Shown here: positions 55,357-63,968 of the stretch, one piece after another
Layout of the letters: every line of letters begins with the position of its first letter
How positions within the stretch are numbered: position 1 is the stretch's first letter
Translations under genes and position numbers: made by a program
NCBI RefSeq assembly: GCF_000427465.1
Contig: NZ_ATYB01000014.1
Span: forward strand, 3,612,557 to 3,676,556
Length of the DNA stretch: 64,000 bases
Direction: 5' to 3'
DNA from: Sinorhizobium arboris LMG 14919
GTDB taxonomy: Bacteria; Pseudomonadota; Alphaproteobacteria; Rhizobiales; Rhizobiaceae
The notes under the pieces: model-generated
What the model was told of the DNA's origin: nothing
Databases searched by the model: none
Seen by the model: only the letters and a program-made list of their open reading frames with translations

Positions 55357-55808
55357 GCGACAGCCGACTTTCCATTACCCTGCATGCGTTACTCCACATG
55401 GCAGAGCGCGAAACCGTCACCTCTGAGGAACTGGCAGCCTGCCTGTCCACCAACCCCGTCGTGGTCCGACGCACGATGGCGGGCCTGCGCGAAGCGGGTC
55501 TCGTCCGCTCCGAAAAGGGGCATGGCGGAGGCTGGTCGCTCGCGCGCGATCTCGCGGCGGTCAGCCTCGCGGATGTCCATGCCGCACTCGGAGAGCCTGC
55601 GTTCTTCGCGATCGGAAACCGTACCGAGTCTCCGGGCTGCCTGGTGGAACAGGCGGTCAACGCCGCAATGGACGGCGCGCTCCGTGATGCCGAGGCCCTT
55701 CTTGTCCGACGGCTGGAAGGAATAAGCCTGGCGGATCTTTCGCACGATTTTCAGCAACGAACGGCGATCCGCCGCCAGCAGATGAAGGAGCAGAACCATG
55801 TCGGTTGA
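55338..55808 (+). CDS. Rrf2-family transcriptional regulator
   Basis: 156 residues from the ATG at 55338 (MLSYMKRDSRLSITLHALL); an ATG at 55350 gives 152. The Rrf2 winged helix reads SRLSITLHALLHMAERETVT, ACLSTNPVVVRRTMAGLREA, and VRSEKGHGGGWSLARDLA (wing). The three-cysteine Fe-S motif of IscR/NsrR is absent; only Cys in ACLS and GCLV remain. It thus resembles thiol-based members such as HypR, which controls a flavin disulfide reductase. It overlaps the flavoprotein gene by 11 bp, which fits that parallel. Confidence 0.85.
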   Translation: MLSYMKRDSRLSITLHALLHMAERETVTSEELAACLSTNPVVVRRTMAGLREAGLVRSEKGHGGGWSLARDLAAVSLADVHAALGEPAFFAIGNRTESPGCLVEQAVNAAMDGALRDAEALLVRRLEGISLADLSHDFQQRTAIRRQQMKEQNHVG

Positions 55809-56718
55809 TATGGCGCCGGTTAATGTGGCGCCGGTTGATGTGGCGATCGTGGGTGGAAGCTATGCGGGGCTGTCGGCGGCACTGCAGCTGGCGAGGGCGA
55901 GGCGCTCCGTCGTCGTGGTCGATGCGGGCGTGCGCAGGAATCGCTTTGCCGAATCGTCGCATGGGTTCCTCAGCCGGGACGGCGAGGCTCCGGGGGCGAT
56001 CGCGGCGCACGGGCGCGAACAGCTGCTGGCCTATCCCAATGTGCGCTTCGTCGAAGGGACGGCCGAAACGGCGGGCCGCGACGGCGCGAATCTGGTCGTC
56101 TCGCTGCAGGGCGAAAACATAGCCGCGCGGCGGCTGATCCTGGCAACGGGCGTGGTCGATGAACTGCCGTCGATACCGGGCCTTGAGGAACGCTGGGGCC
56201 GCACCGTTTTCCATTGCCCCTATTGCCATGGCTATGAGCTCGGGCAGGGCCGCATAGGCGTCCTCGCGACCGGACAAAACAGCTTTCACCAGGCCATGAT
56301 GCTGCCGGACTGGGGCCCGACCACCTTATTCGCCAATGAAGTATTCGAGCCCGATGCCGCTCAGGCGGCCATGCTGAATGCACGCGGTGTGGAGATCGAA
56401 AGCGAAAGGGTCGTCGCTGTTGACGGGGCAAAGGCGAGCGTGGTTCTGAATGGCGGCCGGACCGTTTCCCTGGAAGGGCTGTTCGTTGCGTCGCGCACCC
56501 GCATGGCAAGCGACCTGCCTGCAGCGCTCGGCTGCGCATTCGAGGAAGGTCCGCTCGGGCCCTATATCCAGACGAATGAGGCAAAGGAGACGAGCGTCGA
56601 GGGCGTCTATGCCTGCGGCGACGCGGCGCGGGGCGCGGGCTCCGTTTCGCATGCCGTCGGCGACGGCGTCACGGCAGCCGTGGCCGCACATAAGTCATTG
56701 ATTTTCGACGTGCATTGA
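55798..56718 (+). CDS. thioredoxin reductase-like FAD-dependent oxidoreductase
   Basis: 306 residues. The FAD motif VAIVGGSYAGLSAALQLARA is at about 15-34, LILATGVVDELPSIPG closes the FAD domain, and the redox site CPYC (FHCPYCHGYELGQG, near residue 140) matches the CxxC of thioredoxin reductases. The C-terminal GVYACGDAA binds FAD. It is probably a cytosolic disulfide reductase for an unknown partner. The N-terminus carries a small tandem repeat: VDMAPVNVAPVDVAIV, from 15-bp units. It is translationally coupled to the rrf2 gene. Confidence 0.9.
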   Translation: MSVDMAPVNVAPVDVAIVGGSYAGLSAALQLARARRSVVVVDAGVRRNRFAESSHGFLSRDGEAPGAIAAHGREQLLAYPNVRFVEGTAETAGRDGANLVVSLQGENIAARRLILATGVVDELPSIPGLEERWGRTVFHCPYCHGYELGQGRIGVLATGQNSFHQAMMLPDWGPTTLFANEVFEPDAAQAAMLNARGVEIESERVVAVDGAKASVVLNGGRTVSLEGLFVASRTRMASDLPAALGCAFEEGPLGPYIQTNEAKETSVEGVYACGDAARGAGSVSHAVGDGVTAAVAAHKSLIFDVH

Positions 56719-56722
56719 GCCT

Positions 56723-57430
56723 TCATTCCGCCGCTTGATGAGCGCCGGCGGCGACGAGAAGGCGCTCAATCCGGCTGAACCCTCGCCTTTTTGCATGGGC
56801 GAGGGGCGTAACGCCGTCGCCGTCTGCCAGATCGACATCGGCACCGGCCTCGATCAGCAGCCTGACGATCTCCGTATGGCTGTCACCTCCGTTGCCCAGG
56901 ATGATCGCCTCGAGCAGGGCCGTCCAGCCGAGGCGGTTGACGTGGTCGACGGCAACGCCGGCGTCGATCAGCATCTTCACCGTTTCGACATTGCCGCGCT
57001 CGGCGGCGGGGATGAGGGCCGTGCCGCCGTAGCGGTTGGTGCTCTTGAGGTCGGCGCCATGCGCGAGCGTCATTTTCAATATCGCGAGATGGCCGCGCGC
57101 GCCGGCATAGAGATAAGGGCTGTCTTCGATGCGGTCCTTGGCGTTGACGTCGGCGCCGGCCGCGATGAGGACTCTTGCGGCCTCTATATTGTTCTCATGG
57201 GTGGCGACGAGCAGTGCCGTCGCGCCTGTTTCGTCGCGGGCATCGACATTCGCGCCGCGGTTCAGGAGGGCGCCGATTTCGGCGACGTCGTCCAGCCGGG
57301 CGGCGGCGACGAGTTCTTTGTCCAGCATGGCGGCCTTCGCGATCCCTGACAGGCTGAAAAGAACGACGACAACGGTGACGGCGCAGCGCCGCAAGCCGTG
57401 CACTGTCGATCTCTGAAGCGAGATGAACAT
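56723..57430 (-). CDS. exported ankyrin-repeat protein
   Basis: 235 residues from the ATG at 57430 (MFISLQRSTVHGLRR). A signal peptide is visible (CAVTVVVVLFSLSGIAKAA). Five to six ankyrin repeats follow: DETGATALLVATHENNIEAARVLIAAGADVNAKD, seen in parts as GATALLVATHENN and ARVLIAAGADVNA, then YGGTALIPAAERGN, and GVTPLAHAKRRG near the end. The mature protein is thus periplasmic and for protein binding. It lies 2 bp after the SDR stop, in the same direction. Confidence 0.87.
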   Translation of the reverse strand: MFISLQRSTVHGLRRCAVTVVVVLFSLSGIAKAAMLDKELVAAARLDDVAEIGALLNRGANVDARDETGATALLVATHENNIEAARVLIAAGADVNAKDRIEDSPYLYAGARGHLAILKMTLAHGADLKSTNRYGGTALIPAAERGNVETVKMLIDAGVAVDHVNRLGWTALLEAIILGNGGDSHTEIVRLLIEAGADVDLADGDGVTPLAHAKRRGFSRIERLLVAAGAHQAAE

Positions 57431-57432
57431 GG

Positions 57433-58212
57433 TCAGAGCATCGAGCGGCTGAGCCCGCCGTCGACGGGCAGCGCGATCCCGGTGATATAGGAGGCCTGAC
57501 GGCTTGCGAGAAAGGCTGCGGCAGCGCCAAACTCGGCAGGCGTCCCGTAGCGCCCGATCGGGATCTCCATCTGACTGCGCTGAGCGACGGTTTCGATGCT
57601 CACGCCCTCGCTCTCCGCATCCATTCGGTCGAAGCTCAGCGTCCGGTCCGTCGCAAGACGGCCGGGCAGGAGCATGTTGACGGTCACACCGTCGGCCGCG
57701 ACCTCGCCGGCGAGCGTTTTCATCCAGCCGGCAAGCGCGCTGCGCAGCGCATTGGACGCGGCCAGGCCGGAGATCGGCTCGCGGATGCTGGTGGAGGCGA
57801 CGGCGACGATGCGGCCGTAGCGGCGCTCGCGCATGGGCGGCAGCAGGCGGTGGGCGATGCGCATGCCGGAAAGCACCATCGCCTCGAACTGCCCCCGCCA
57901 GAAGCCGGGATCGACGTCGGCGGCATTCGTCGGCGGCGGACCGCCGCCGTTCAGCACCAGGATGTCGATCTGGCCGAATATAGAGGTGAGCCGGTCGAGG
58001 AATGGATCGATCGCGTCGGGCTTTGTCAGGTCGAGCGAAAAGCCTGCTGCATCCCGGCCGATTTCCGCTGCGGCCCTGCCCGCGGCCTCTTCGTTGCGTC
58101 CGGTCAACGCGACCGCAACACTCTCGGCCGCGAGCGCTTCGGCGATACCCCGCCCGAGTCCCTTGCTGCCGCCCAGGACGAGGGCCTTTCTGCCGTTGAT
58201 GCCGAGATCCAT
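57433..58212 (-). CDS. SDR-family oxidoreductase with non-canonical active site
   Basis: 259 residues from the ATG at 58212 (MDLGINGRKALVLGGSKGLG). The cofactor motif GGSKGLGRGIAEAL (residues 14-27) is good and LVLNGGGPPP replaces NNAG. The catalytic YxxxK is not there: the region reads ISGLAASNALRSALAG, with Leu and Asn at the usual Tyr and Lys positions. The family resembles BKR-like atypical SDRs, which lack the canonical tetrad. Function is unknown. GNAT upstream and ankyrin gene downstream are in the same direction. Confidence 0.85.
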   Translation of the reverse strand: MDLGINGRKALVLGGSKGLGRGIAEALAAESVAVALTGRNEEAAGRAAAEIGRDAAGFSLDLTKPDAIDPFLDRLTSIFGQIDILVLNGGGPPPTNAADVDPGFWRGQFEAMVLSGMRIAHRLLPPMRERRYGRIVAVASTSIREPISGLAASNALRSALAGWMKTLAGEVAADGVTVNMLLPGRLATDRTLSFDRMDAESEGVSIETVAQRSQMEIPIGRYGTPAEFGAAAAFLASRQASYITGIALPVDGGLSRSML

Positions 58213-58268
58213 GGCTGCTTTCTCCTGCTTCGATTGCAGATCCGTTGGAGCGCGCCTCGGCGGCCGGG

Positions 58269-58793
58269 TCAAGGGGTAAGGTTCTGCCTTTGCGGCCGCA
58301 GGCGCGCCATGACGAACACATCAGCGAGCACACCATCGCGCAAGGCATAGGACTTCAGGACGCCCTCAGTGACGAAACCTGCTTGCCGGTAAAGGGAGAC
58401 CGCCGCCTCGTTGTCGGTAAAGACTGTAAGTTCGATGCGGCAGATACCTAGCCAACGGTCTGCCGCCTCGACGAGCGCCGTGAGCAGAGCCTTTCCGATT
58501 CCCCGCCGCCGGTATTCGTCATGGACCGACATGCCCAGATCGGCCGCATGTTGCCGCCGTCCGTTGTGACGGTGCAGGCCCGCAAGCCCGACGATCTGCC
58601 CCTCAAGCTCCGCCACGATGATCGTGTCGTTTTCCGTGAGGTTCTCGAGCCACTTCCTCGTCCGCTCCGGCGGGGCGAAAGGCTGCCGCAGCGTTCCGGC
58701 GCGGACACCGGGCAGGTCCCGCAAGGCGGCAACCGCCTCCCAGTCGGAGATGGATGCGGCGCGAATAGAAACTTGGGGTGAGGCTGCGTTCAT
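58269..58793 (-). CDS. GNAT-family N-acetyltransferase
   Basis: 174 residues. RAASISDWEAVAALRDLPGV opens the fold, DLGMSVHDEYRRRGIGKALL holds the acetyl-CoA loop (RRRGIG), and LTVFTDNEAAVSLYRQAGF the C-terminal motif. The pattern is close to RimI/YhhY-type acetyltransferases. The acceptor is unknown. It is 56 bp upstream of the SDR gene and probably in one operon with it and the ankyrin gene. Confidence 0.88.
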   Translation of the reverse strand: MNAASPQVSIRAASISDWEAVAALRDLPGVRAGTLRQPFAPPERTRKWLENLTENDTIIVAELEGQIVGLAGLHRHNGRRQHAADLGMSVHDEYRRRGIGKALLTALVEAADRWLGICRIELTVFTDNEAAVSLYRQAGFVTEGVLKSYALRDGVLADVFVMARLRPQRQNLTP

Positions 58794-59124
58794 CGTTTCC
58801 TCTCGTTCGGGGTCGCCCGAGGAAACAGAGCCGAACCCTGCTCGCCTCGGCAGGGTTGCTGGGAGACAGACCGCTTAACGCAACCGGTCGCCTGCACACC
58901 CTGAGGTCTGCATGGCCACCACCATCACGAGCGAAAACCGACCGTCCATGGGCGAATGCTATTCCAGGAGACGCAAAATCGGAAGAGGTTTTCCGGGCTC
59001 GCTGCGCTCGATTCATCCCGCTGCTGCGCCCTCTCCCCGCCCGCGGGAGAGGGGTGGTTCTCAGATCCAACCCGGGTCAGATCCGACAGAGGCATTCTCT
59101 TGAGCTGCTCGCCCTCACAGCTTC
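58794..59124. other. 331-bp intergenic region with repeat copy D
   Basis: It separates the acetyltransferase start from the ubiB end, so it holds the acetyltransferase promoter. No frame resembles a protein. The only structured part is the hairpin at 59029-59053, downstream of ubiB. Confidence 0.55.
59029..59053. repeat. C/G-rich inverted-repeat element, copy D (short)
   Basis: CCCTCTCCC (59029-59037) pairs with GGGAGAGGG (59045-59053), with a 7-nt loop. The sequence is the inner core of the larger copies A to C. It sits 72 bp after the ubiB stop. Confidence 0.65.
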
Positions 59125-60699
59125 TTACGCAAGCTGCCAGGCGATATAGACGAGCGTGGACGCGATCACCCACAGCGCGATACGGCCCGAACGCGTATGG
59201 CGCGCCTCCGCCCTGCCGATCGCCTGGGCGGTCTCCGGGTCGAAGCGCAGGCCGTTCTCGCTCATCGCCATGATTTCCGTCGAGAAGCGTTCGGTCCTGG
59301 CCGCGATCTCCGGCAGCGCTTCGGCCACGCGGAGCGCCGCATGGAGGCCGTCGCGCAGATCGGCGGCGATGCGTTTGGGCCCCAGATTGTCCCTTATCCA
59401 CTTGCCGACCACCGGTTCGGACGCCTTCCACATGTTGAAGCGCGGATTGAGCGTTCGGGCGACACCCTCGACGACGACCATCGTCTTCTGCAGCATCACC
59501 AGTTCGGGTCGCGTCTGCATGTCGAAGAGTTCGGTGACTTCGAACAGCAGCGTCAGCAGCTTTGCCATCGAGATCGTCTCGGCCGGCTGGCCGTGGATCG
59601 GCTCGCCGATGGCGCGGATTGCCTGGGCGAAGCTTGCGGCGTCATGATGGGAGGGGACGTAACCGGCCTCGAAATGCACGTCCGCGACGCGCTGATAGTC
59701 GCGCATGATGAAGCCGTAGAGAATCTCGGCCAGGAAGCGGCGTTCCTTGCGGCCAAGGCGTCCGACGATCCCCATGTCGACGGCGACGATATGGCCGGTC
59801 TCGTCGACGAAGAGGTTGCCCTGATGCATGTCCGCATGGAAGAAGCCGTCCCGAAGCGTGTGGCGCAGAAAGGACTGGATGAGCGTTTCGGCAAGCCGGT
59901 TCAGGTCGTGGCCGGCACGCTTCAGGCCTTCGACGTCCGACATTTTGATACCGTCGATCCATTCCATCGTCACGACGTCGCGGCCGGTGCGCTCCCAGTC
60001 GACCTTGGGCACCCGAAAACCGGAATCGTCCTTGGTGTTCTCGCCGAGTTCGGAGAGCGCGGCGGCTTCGAGCCTCAGGTCCATTTCGACCTTCGTGGTC
60101 TGCTCGAGCGTCTTCGTCACTTCGACGGGCCTCAGGCGGCGCGTATAGGGCAGGAACCGCTCCTGCATGCGCGAAACCAAGTACATGGCCTCTATGTCGG
60201 CGGCGAAACGCTGGCGCACGCCCGGGCGGATGACCTTGACGGCCACCCTTTCGCGTTTGCCGTCGCGCATGACCACGGCGGGATGCACCTGGGCGATCGA
60301 CGCGGCTGCCATCGGTTCGGAAAATTCGAGAAAGAGCTCATCGACGGGGCGCCCGAGTGACGCCTCGATCGCGGCCCTGGACTCGCTCTCGGGAAAGGTC
60401 GCCATTCGGTCCTGCAGCAGCGAGAGATCGGCGGCAAGCTCGGCGCCGACCACATCGGGACGCGTCGCGAGAAACTGGCCGATCTTGACATAGGAGGGGC
60501 CGAGGCGTTCCACCGCACGGGCGAGGCGACCGCTGCGCGCACCGAACCGGGCCTCGCGGCGGGCGAGCAGGCCGGCGAGCTTCTGCACGAATCGTGCGAG
60601 CGGGGGCAGGTGCTCGGAGGGAACCGCCGCAAACGCATTCTCGCGCGCGAGCACCCAGCCGATCCGTATGAGACGGAAATATGCTCCTGGCGTGCTCAT
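59125..60699 (-). CDS. ubiB: ubiquinone biosynthesis protein UbiB (atypical kinase/ATPase)
   Basis: 524 residues from the ATG at 60699 (MSTPGAYFRLIRIGWVLARE). The ABC1/ADCK domain has GPSYVKIGQFLATRPD (KxGQ motif), VAVKVIRPGV (Lys), FFHADMHQGNLFVDE and VAVDMGIVGRL (metal Asp). The C-terminus ends in hydrophobic helix IALWVIASTLVYIAWQLA. It supports ubiquinone synthesis. It overlaps no gene but starts 4 bp after the ubiE stop. Confidence 0.95.
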   Translation of the reverse strand: MSTPGAYFRLIRIGWVLARENAFAAVPSEHLPPLARFVQKLAGLLARREARFGARSGRLARAVERLGPSYVKIGQFLATRPDVVGAELAADLSLLQDRMATFPESESRAAIEASLGRPVDELFLEFSEPMAAASIAQVHPAVVMRDGKRERVAVKVIRPGVRQRFAADIEAMYLVSRMQERFLPYTRRLRPVEVTKTLEQTTKVEMDLRLEAAALSELGENTKDDSGFRVPKVDWERTGRDVVTMEWIDGIKMSDVEGLKRAGHDLNRLAETLIQSFLRHTLRDGFFHADMHQGNLFVDETGHIVAVDMGIVGRLGRKERRFLAEILYGFIMRDYQRVADVHFEAGYVPSHHDAASFAQAIRAIGEPIHGQPAETISMAKLLTLLFEVTELFDMQTRPELVMLQKTMVVVEGVARTLNPRFNMWKASEPVVGKWIRDNLGPKRIAADLRDGLHAALRVAEALPEIAARTERFSTEIMAMSENGLRFDPETAQAIGRAEARHTRSGRIALWVIASTLVYIAWQLA

Positions 60700-60703
60700 G
60701 CGC

Positions 60704-61480
60704 TCAGATTTTCCAGCCGGAATGCAGCGCTGCGATGCCGCCGGTATAATTGGTGAAGGAGACACGGGCGAAGCCGGCGTCGCGGATCATGGCGGCGAAA
60801 TCACGCTGGTTCGGAAACTTGCGGATCGATTCGACCAGATATTGGTAGGGCGCATCGTCGCCGGTGATGAGCTTTCCGAATTTAGGGATCGCATTGAACG
60901 ACCAGGCATCGTAGAACCGGTCGAGCAACGGCATCTCGACTTCGGAGAACTCGAGCACGAGCAGCCGGCCGCCGCGCTTCAGCACGCGATAGGCCTCGCG
61001 CAGGGCAACCTCGATGCGTGGAACGTTGCGGATGCCGAAGGCGATCGTATAGGCGTCGAAGGAATTCGCCGGAAAGGGCAGGTCTTCGGCATTAGCCTCG
61101 ACGAAGTCGAGATTGGCGTCGATCCCCTTCTTTCGAGCGCGCTCGGCGCCGACTGCAAGCATCGATCCGTTGATGTCGAGCACGGTCGCATGGGCCTTGC
61201 GCCCGGAGCGCTCGACAATGCGGAAGGCGATATCGCCGGTGCCGCCAGCAACATCGAGAACCCGGTAGCCCTCGCGGCTCGGCGGGTTGAGCGCCGCGAT
61301 CATCGCATCCTTCCACACGCGGTGCAGTCCGGCCGACATCACGTCGTTCATGATGTCATAGCGCTTGGCGACCTTGTGGAAGACGTCGTTGACGAGCGGC
61401 TGCTTCTCGCCCGTGCCGACTTCGCGAAAACCGAATGAGGTCTCCATTCCGCCACTTGCCGATACGCGCTCATCCGCCAT
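60704..61480 (-). CDS. ubiE: ubiquinone/menaquinone C-methyltransferase
   Basis: 258 residues from the ATG at 61480 ([18 protein letters not shown]). Motif I is [17 protein letters not shown], and [13 protein letters not shown] [21 protein letters not shown] and [13 protein letters not shown] are UbiE signatures. It methylates the quinone ring with SAM. It is first in a ubiE-ubiB unit and divergent from mutM, 182 bp away. Confidence 0.96.
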   Translation of the reverse strand: MADERVSASGGMETSFGFREVGTGEKQPLVNDVFHKVAKRYDIMNDVMSAGLHRVWKDAMIAALNPPSREGYRVLDVAGGTGDIAFRIVERSGRKAHATVLDINGSMLAVGAERARKKGIDANLDFVEANAEDLPFPANSFDAYTIAFGIRNVPRIEVALREAYRVLKRGGRLLVLEFSEVEMPLLDRFYDAWSFNAIPKFGKLITGDDAPYQYLVESIRKFPNQRDFAAMIRDAGFARVSFTNYTGGIAALHSGWKI

Positions 61481-61662
61481 ACGAAAACTCCACTTCAACG
61501 AAATTTGCCGGCACCATAGCGAAATCGCCCCGTGCACGCTATCTGAGCGACAGGCGACCGGCTGCCGCATGGAGCGGGATATAGGCTATCGACGTCGCCA
61601 TGGGAATGGCGTGCCGCTCACGCGGGCGGGTGGGATGAATAAAGGATGAAGGAACACGGCCG

Positions 61663-62559
61663 ATGCCGGAACTGCCCGAGGTGGAAACGGTCAAACGCGG
61701 ACTGGCGCCGACGATGGAGGGAGCGCTTCTGGTGCGGGCCGAGTTGCGCCGTCCGGATCTGCGCTTTCCCTTCCCGGAAAATTTCGCGGAGGCAGTCGCG
61801 GGTCGTCGCATCGTCGCTCTTTCCCGTCGCGCCAAATATCTGATGATCGAGCTTGAGGGCGGCGCCGTCATCATCGCGCATCTCGGCATGTCCGGCTCCT
61901 TTCGGATCGAGAAGGGCCCGATCGAGGCCGGCGCCGATGCCGCCGCCTTCCACCATCCGCGCGGCAAGGATGAGAAGCATGACCATGTCGTCTTCCATCT
62001 CGATGGCCGCTCCGGGCCGGCAAGGGTGATCTATAACGATCCGCGCCGCTTCGGCTTCATGGACCTGGCGCAGCGCGCCGCGCTCGCCGACCATGTTTTT
62101 CTCCGCGGCCTCGGCGAGGAGCCGACCGGCAATGCTCTCGATGCCGCCTATCTCGCCGGCCGCTTCGCCGGCAAGGTGCAGCCGCTGAAAGCCGCTCTTC
62201 TCGACCAGAGGACGATCGCCGGACTCGGCAATATCTATGTTTGCGAAGCGCTTTGGCGCTCGGGCCTGTCACCGAAGAGGGCGGCGGGCACGCTCGTCGA
62301 CAAGCGAGGCCGCCCGAAACAGGCGCTGTTCCATCTGACGGAGGCGATCCGCGCGGTGATTGCCGATGCAATCGCCGCCGGCGGCTCGTCGCTCAAAGAC
62401 CACATTCAGGCGGACGGCAGTCTCGGCTATTTCCAGCACAGCTTCTCCGTCTATGACAGGGAAGGTGAGGCTTGCCGCACGCCCGGCTGCCGCGGTACGG
62501 TCGCCCGCATCGTTCAGGCGGGACGTTCGACTTTTTATTGTCCGCACTGCCAGAAATAG
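61663..62559 (+). CDS. mutM: formamidopyrimidine-DNA glycosylase
   Basis: 298 residues. The start [13 protein letters not shown] carries the catalytic Pro2 and Glu3. [10 protein letters not shown] and LGMSGSFRI follow, then the H2TH region, and the C-terminal zinc finger [26 protein letters not shown] with four Cys. It excises oxidised purines such as 8-oxoguanine. It lies 56 bp before the enoyl-CoA hydratase gene. Confidence 0.97.
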   Translation: MPELPEVETVKRGLAPTMEGALLVRAELRRPDLRFPFPENFAEAVAGRRIVALSRRAKYLMIELEGGAVIIAHLGMSGSFRIEKGPIEAGADAAAFHHPRGKDEKHDHVVFHLDGRSGPARVIYNDPRRFGFMDLAQRAALADHVFLRGLGEEPTGNALDAAYLAGRFAGKVQPLKAALLDQRTIAGLGNIYVCEALWRSGLSPKRAAGTLVDKRGRPKQALFHLTEAIRAVIADAIAAGGSSLKDHIQADGSLGYFQHSFSVYDREGEACRTPGCRGTVARIVQAGRSTFYCPHCQK

Positions 62560-62615
62560 GGCGGCATGGCACATTCCGCTCTTGAAGCTTCCGAGAATGC
62601 GTGAAGGAGACGGGA

Positions 62616-63389
62616 ATGAATTACGAGACGTTGCTGGTCGAAACCCAGGGCCGGGTGGGCCTGATCACGCTCAACCGGCCGCAGGCGCTCAATGCACTGA
62701 ATGCTGTGCTGATGCGCGAACTCGATGCCGCGTTGATGGCCTTCGACGCCGACAAGGGCGTCGGCGCCATCGTGCTTACGGGCTCCGAGAGGGCCTTCGC
62801 CGCCGGCGCCGATATAAAGGAGATGCAGGCGCTCGATTTCGTCGACGGTTACCTCGCCGACTTCCTCGGCGGCTGGGAGCATGTGGCGAACGCGCGCAAG
62901 CCGATGATCGCCGCCGTTTCCGGCTTCGCACTCGGCGGCGGCTGTGAACTCGCCATGATGTGCGACTTCATCATCGCCTCCGAGACGGCGAAGTTCGGTC
63001 AGCCTGAGATCACGCTCGGCGTCATTCCGGGTATGGGCGGGTCGCAGCGCCTGATCCGTGCCGTCGGCAAGGCGAAGGCGATGGACCTCATCCTCACCGG
63101 CCGCATGATGGACGCGGCCGAGGCCGAGCGCTGCGGGCTCGTTTCGCGCGTCGTGGCTCCGGACCAGCTCCTGCAGGAGGCGCTTGGCGCCGCCGGGAAG
63201 ATTGCATCCTTCTCGCTGCCCGCGGCGATGATGGCCAAGGAGGCGGTCAACCGCTCGCTGGAGATGACGCTCGCCGAGGGCTTGCGTTTCGAGCGGCGGC
63301 TCTTCCAATCGCTTTTCGCGACGGAAGACCAGAAAGAGGGCATGGCCGCCTTCGTCGCCAAGCGCAAAGCCGAGTTCAAACACAGGTGA
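62616..63389 (+). CDS. enoyl-CoA hydratase
   Basis: 257 residues from the ATG at 62616 ([17 protein letters not shown]), with AAGGAG 7 bp ahead; a GTG at 62601 would overlap that site. Crotonase fold: [24 protein letters not shown] (oxyanion), [20 protein letters not shown] and the catalytic Glu pair in [13 protein letters not shown]. It hydrates short-chain trans-2-enoyl-CoA in beta-oxidation. This gene is regularly found before rpsT in rhizobia. Confidence 0.94.
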   Translation: MNYETLLVETQGRVGLITLNRPQALNALNAVLMRELDAALMAFDADKGVGAIVLTGSERAFAAGADIKEMQALDFVDGYLADFLGGWEHVANARKPMIAAVSGFALGGGCELAMMCDFIIASETAKFGQPEITLGVIPGMGGSQRLIRAVGKAKAMDLILTGRMMDAAEAERCGLVSRVVAPDQLLQEALGAAGKIASFSLPAAMMAKEAVNRSLEMTLAEGLRFERRLFQSLFATEDQKEGMAAFVAKRKAEFKHR

Positions 63390-63580
63390 GCCATGGGCCG
63401 GACGCGGTTTTATCAAATTGCGCGTTGACGTGCGGGCGGTTTCCCTTTATACGCCGCCCTCAGTTTGGAACGCACTCGTTCGAGGCTTTCCGATAATGCT
63501 CCCTAATTGCTTGTATGACAGGTCGCAGTGACCCGGCACGGCGAGGCGGAGTCCATGTCAGTTTTCGAAGAGAGGCATCA

Positions 63581-63847
63581 ATGGCCAATACAACTTCGGC
63601 GAAAAAGGCGACCCGCAAGATCGCACGCCGTACAGCAGTGAACAAGGCCCGTCGTTCGCGCATCCGGAGCTTCGTCCGCAAGGTCGAAGAGGCGATCGCT
63701 TCCGGCGATCAGGCGCTCGCAGCCGAAGCGCTCAAGGCGGCACAGCCGGAGCTGATGCGTGCGGCCTCCAAAGGCGTAATGCATTCCAACACGGCATCGC
63801 GTAAGGTTTCGCGCCTGGCGCAGCGCGTGAAGAGCCTTTCCGCCTAA
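63581..63847 (+). CDS. rpsT: 30S ribosomal protein S20
   Basis: 88 residues from the ATG at 63581 ([20 protein letters not shown]), with GAGAGG upstream. It has the basic three-helix S20 form: [53 protein letters not shown]. It binds 16S rRNA early in assembly of the small subunit. In rhizobia it lies just before dnaA, which is expected past the right edge. Confidence 0.97.
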   Translation: MANTTSAKKATRKIARRTAVNKARRSRIRSFVRKVEEAIASGDQALAAEALKAAQPELMRAASKGVMHSNTASRKVSRLAQRVKSLSA

Positions 63848-63877
63848 CCCGGCTAAGAAAAAAACTGTTGATGAAAC

Positions 63878-63901
63878 GCCCGGTCCTTGCGCCGGGCTTT
63901 T
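63878..63901 (+). terminator. Rho-independent terminator of rpsT
   Basis: GCCCGG (63878-63883) and CCGGGC (63892-63897) form a 6-bp stem with an 8-nt loop, followed by TTTT. It lies 31 bp after the rpsT stop. Confidence 0.85.
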
Positions 63902-63950
63902 CGGATTCATAATGCCGGTGGCGCCGTGCGCGATTCGCGCTGCCACGCCC

Positions 63951-63968
63951 ATGTCAATCCCGTGACAT
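63951..63968. promoter_or_regulatory. palindrome in the presumed dnaA promoter region
   Basis: ATGTCA (63951-63956) and TGACAT (63963-63968) are inverted repeats with a 6-nt spacer, followed by T-rich sequence to the window end. With dnaA expected downstream, this may be an operator of its promoter. No binding protein can be named. Confidence 0.3.

Noticed and set aside
56723..58348. A fused 541-residue minus-strand protein ending in ankyrin repeats
   Set aside because: The first 306 codons are a shadow of the SDR gene in another frame. The signal peptide at 57430 shows where the ankyrin gene really starts.
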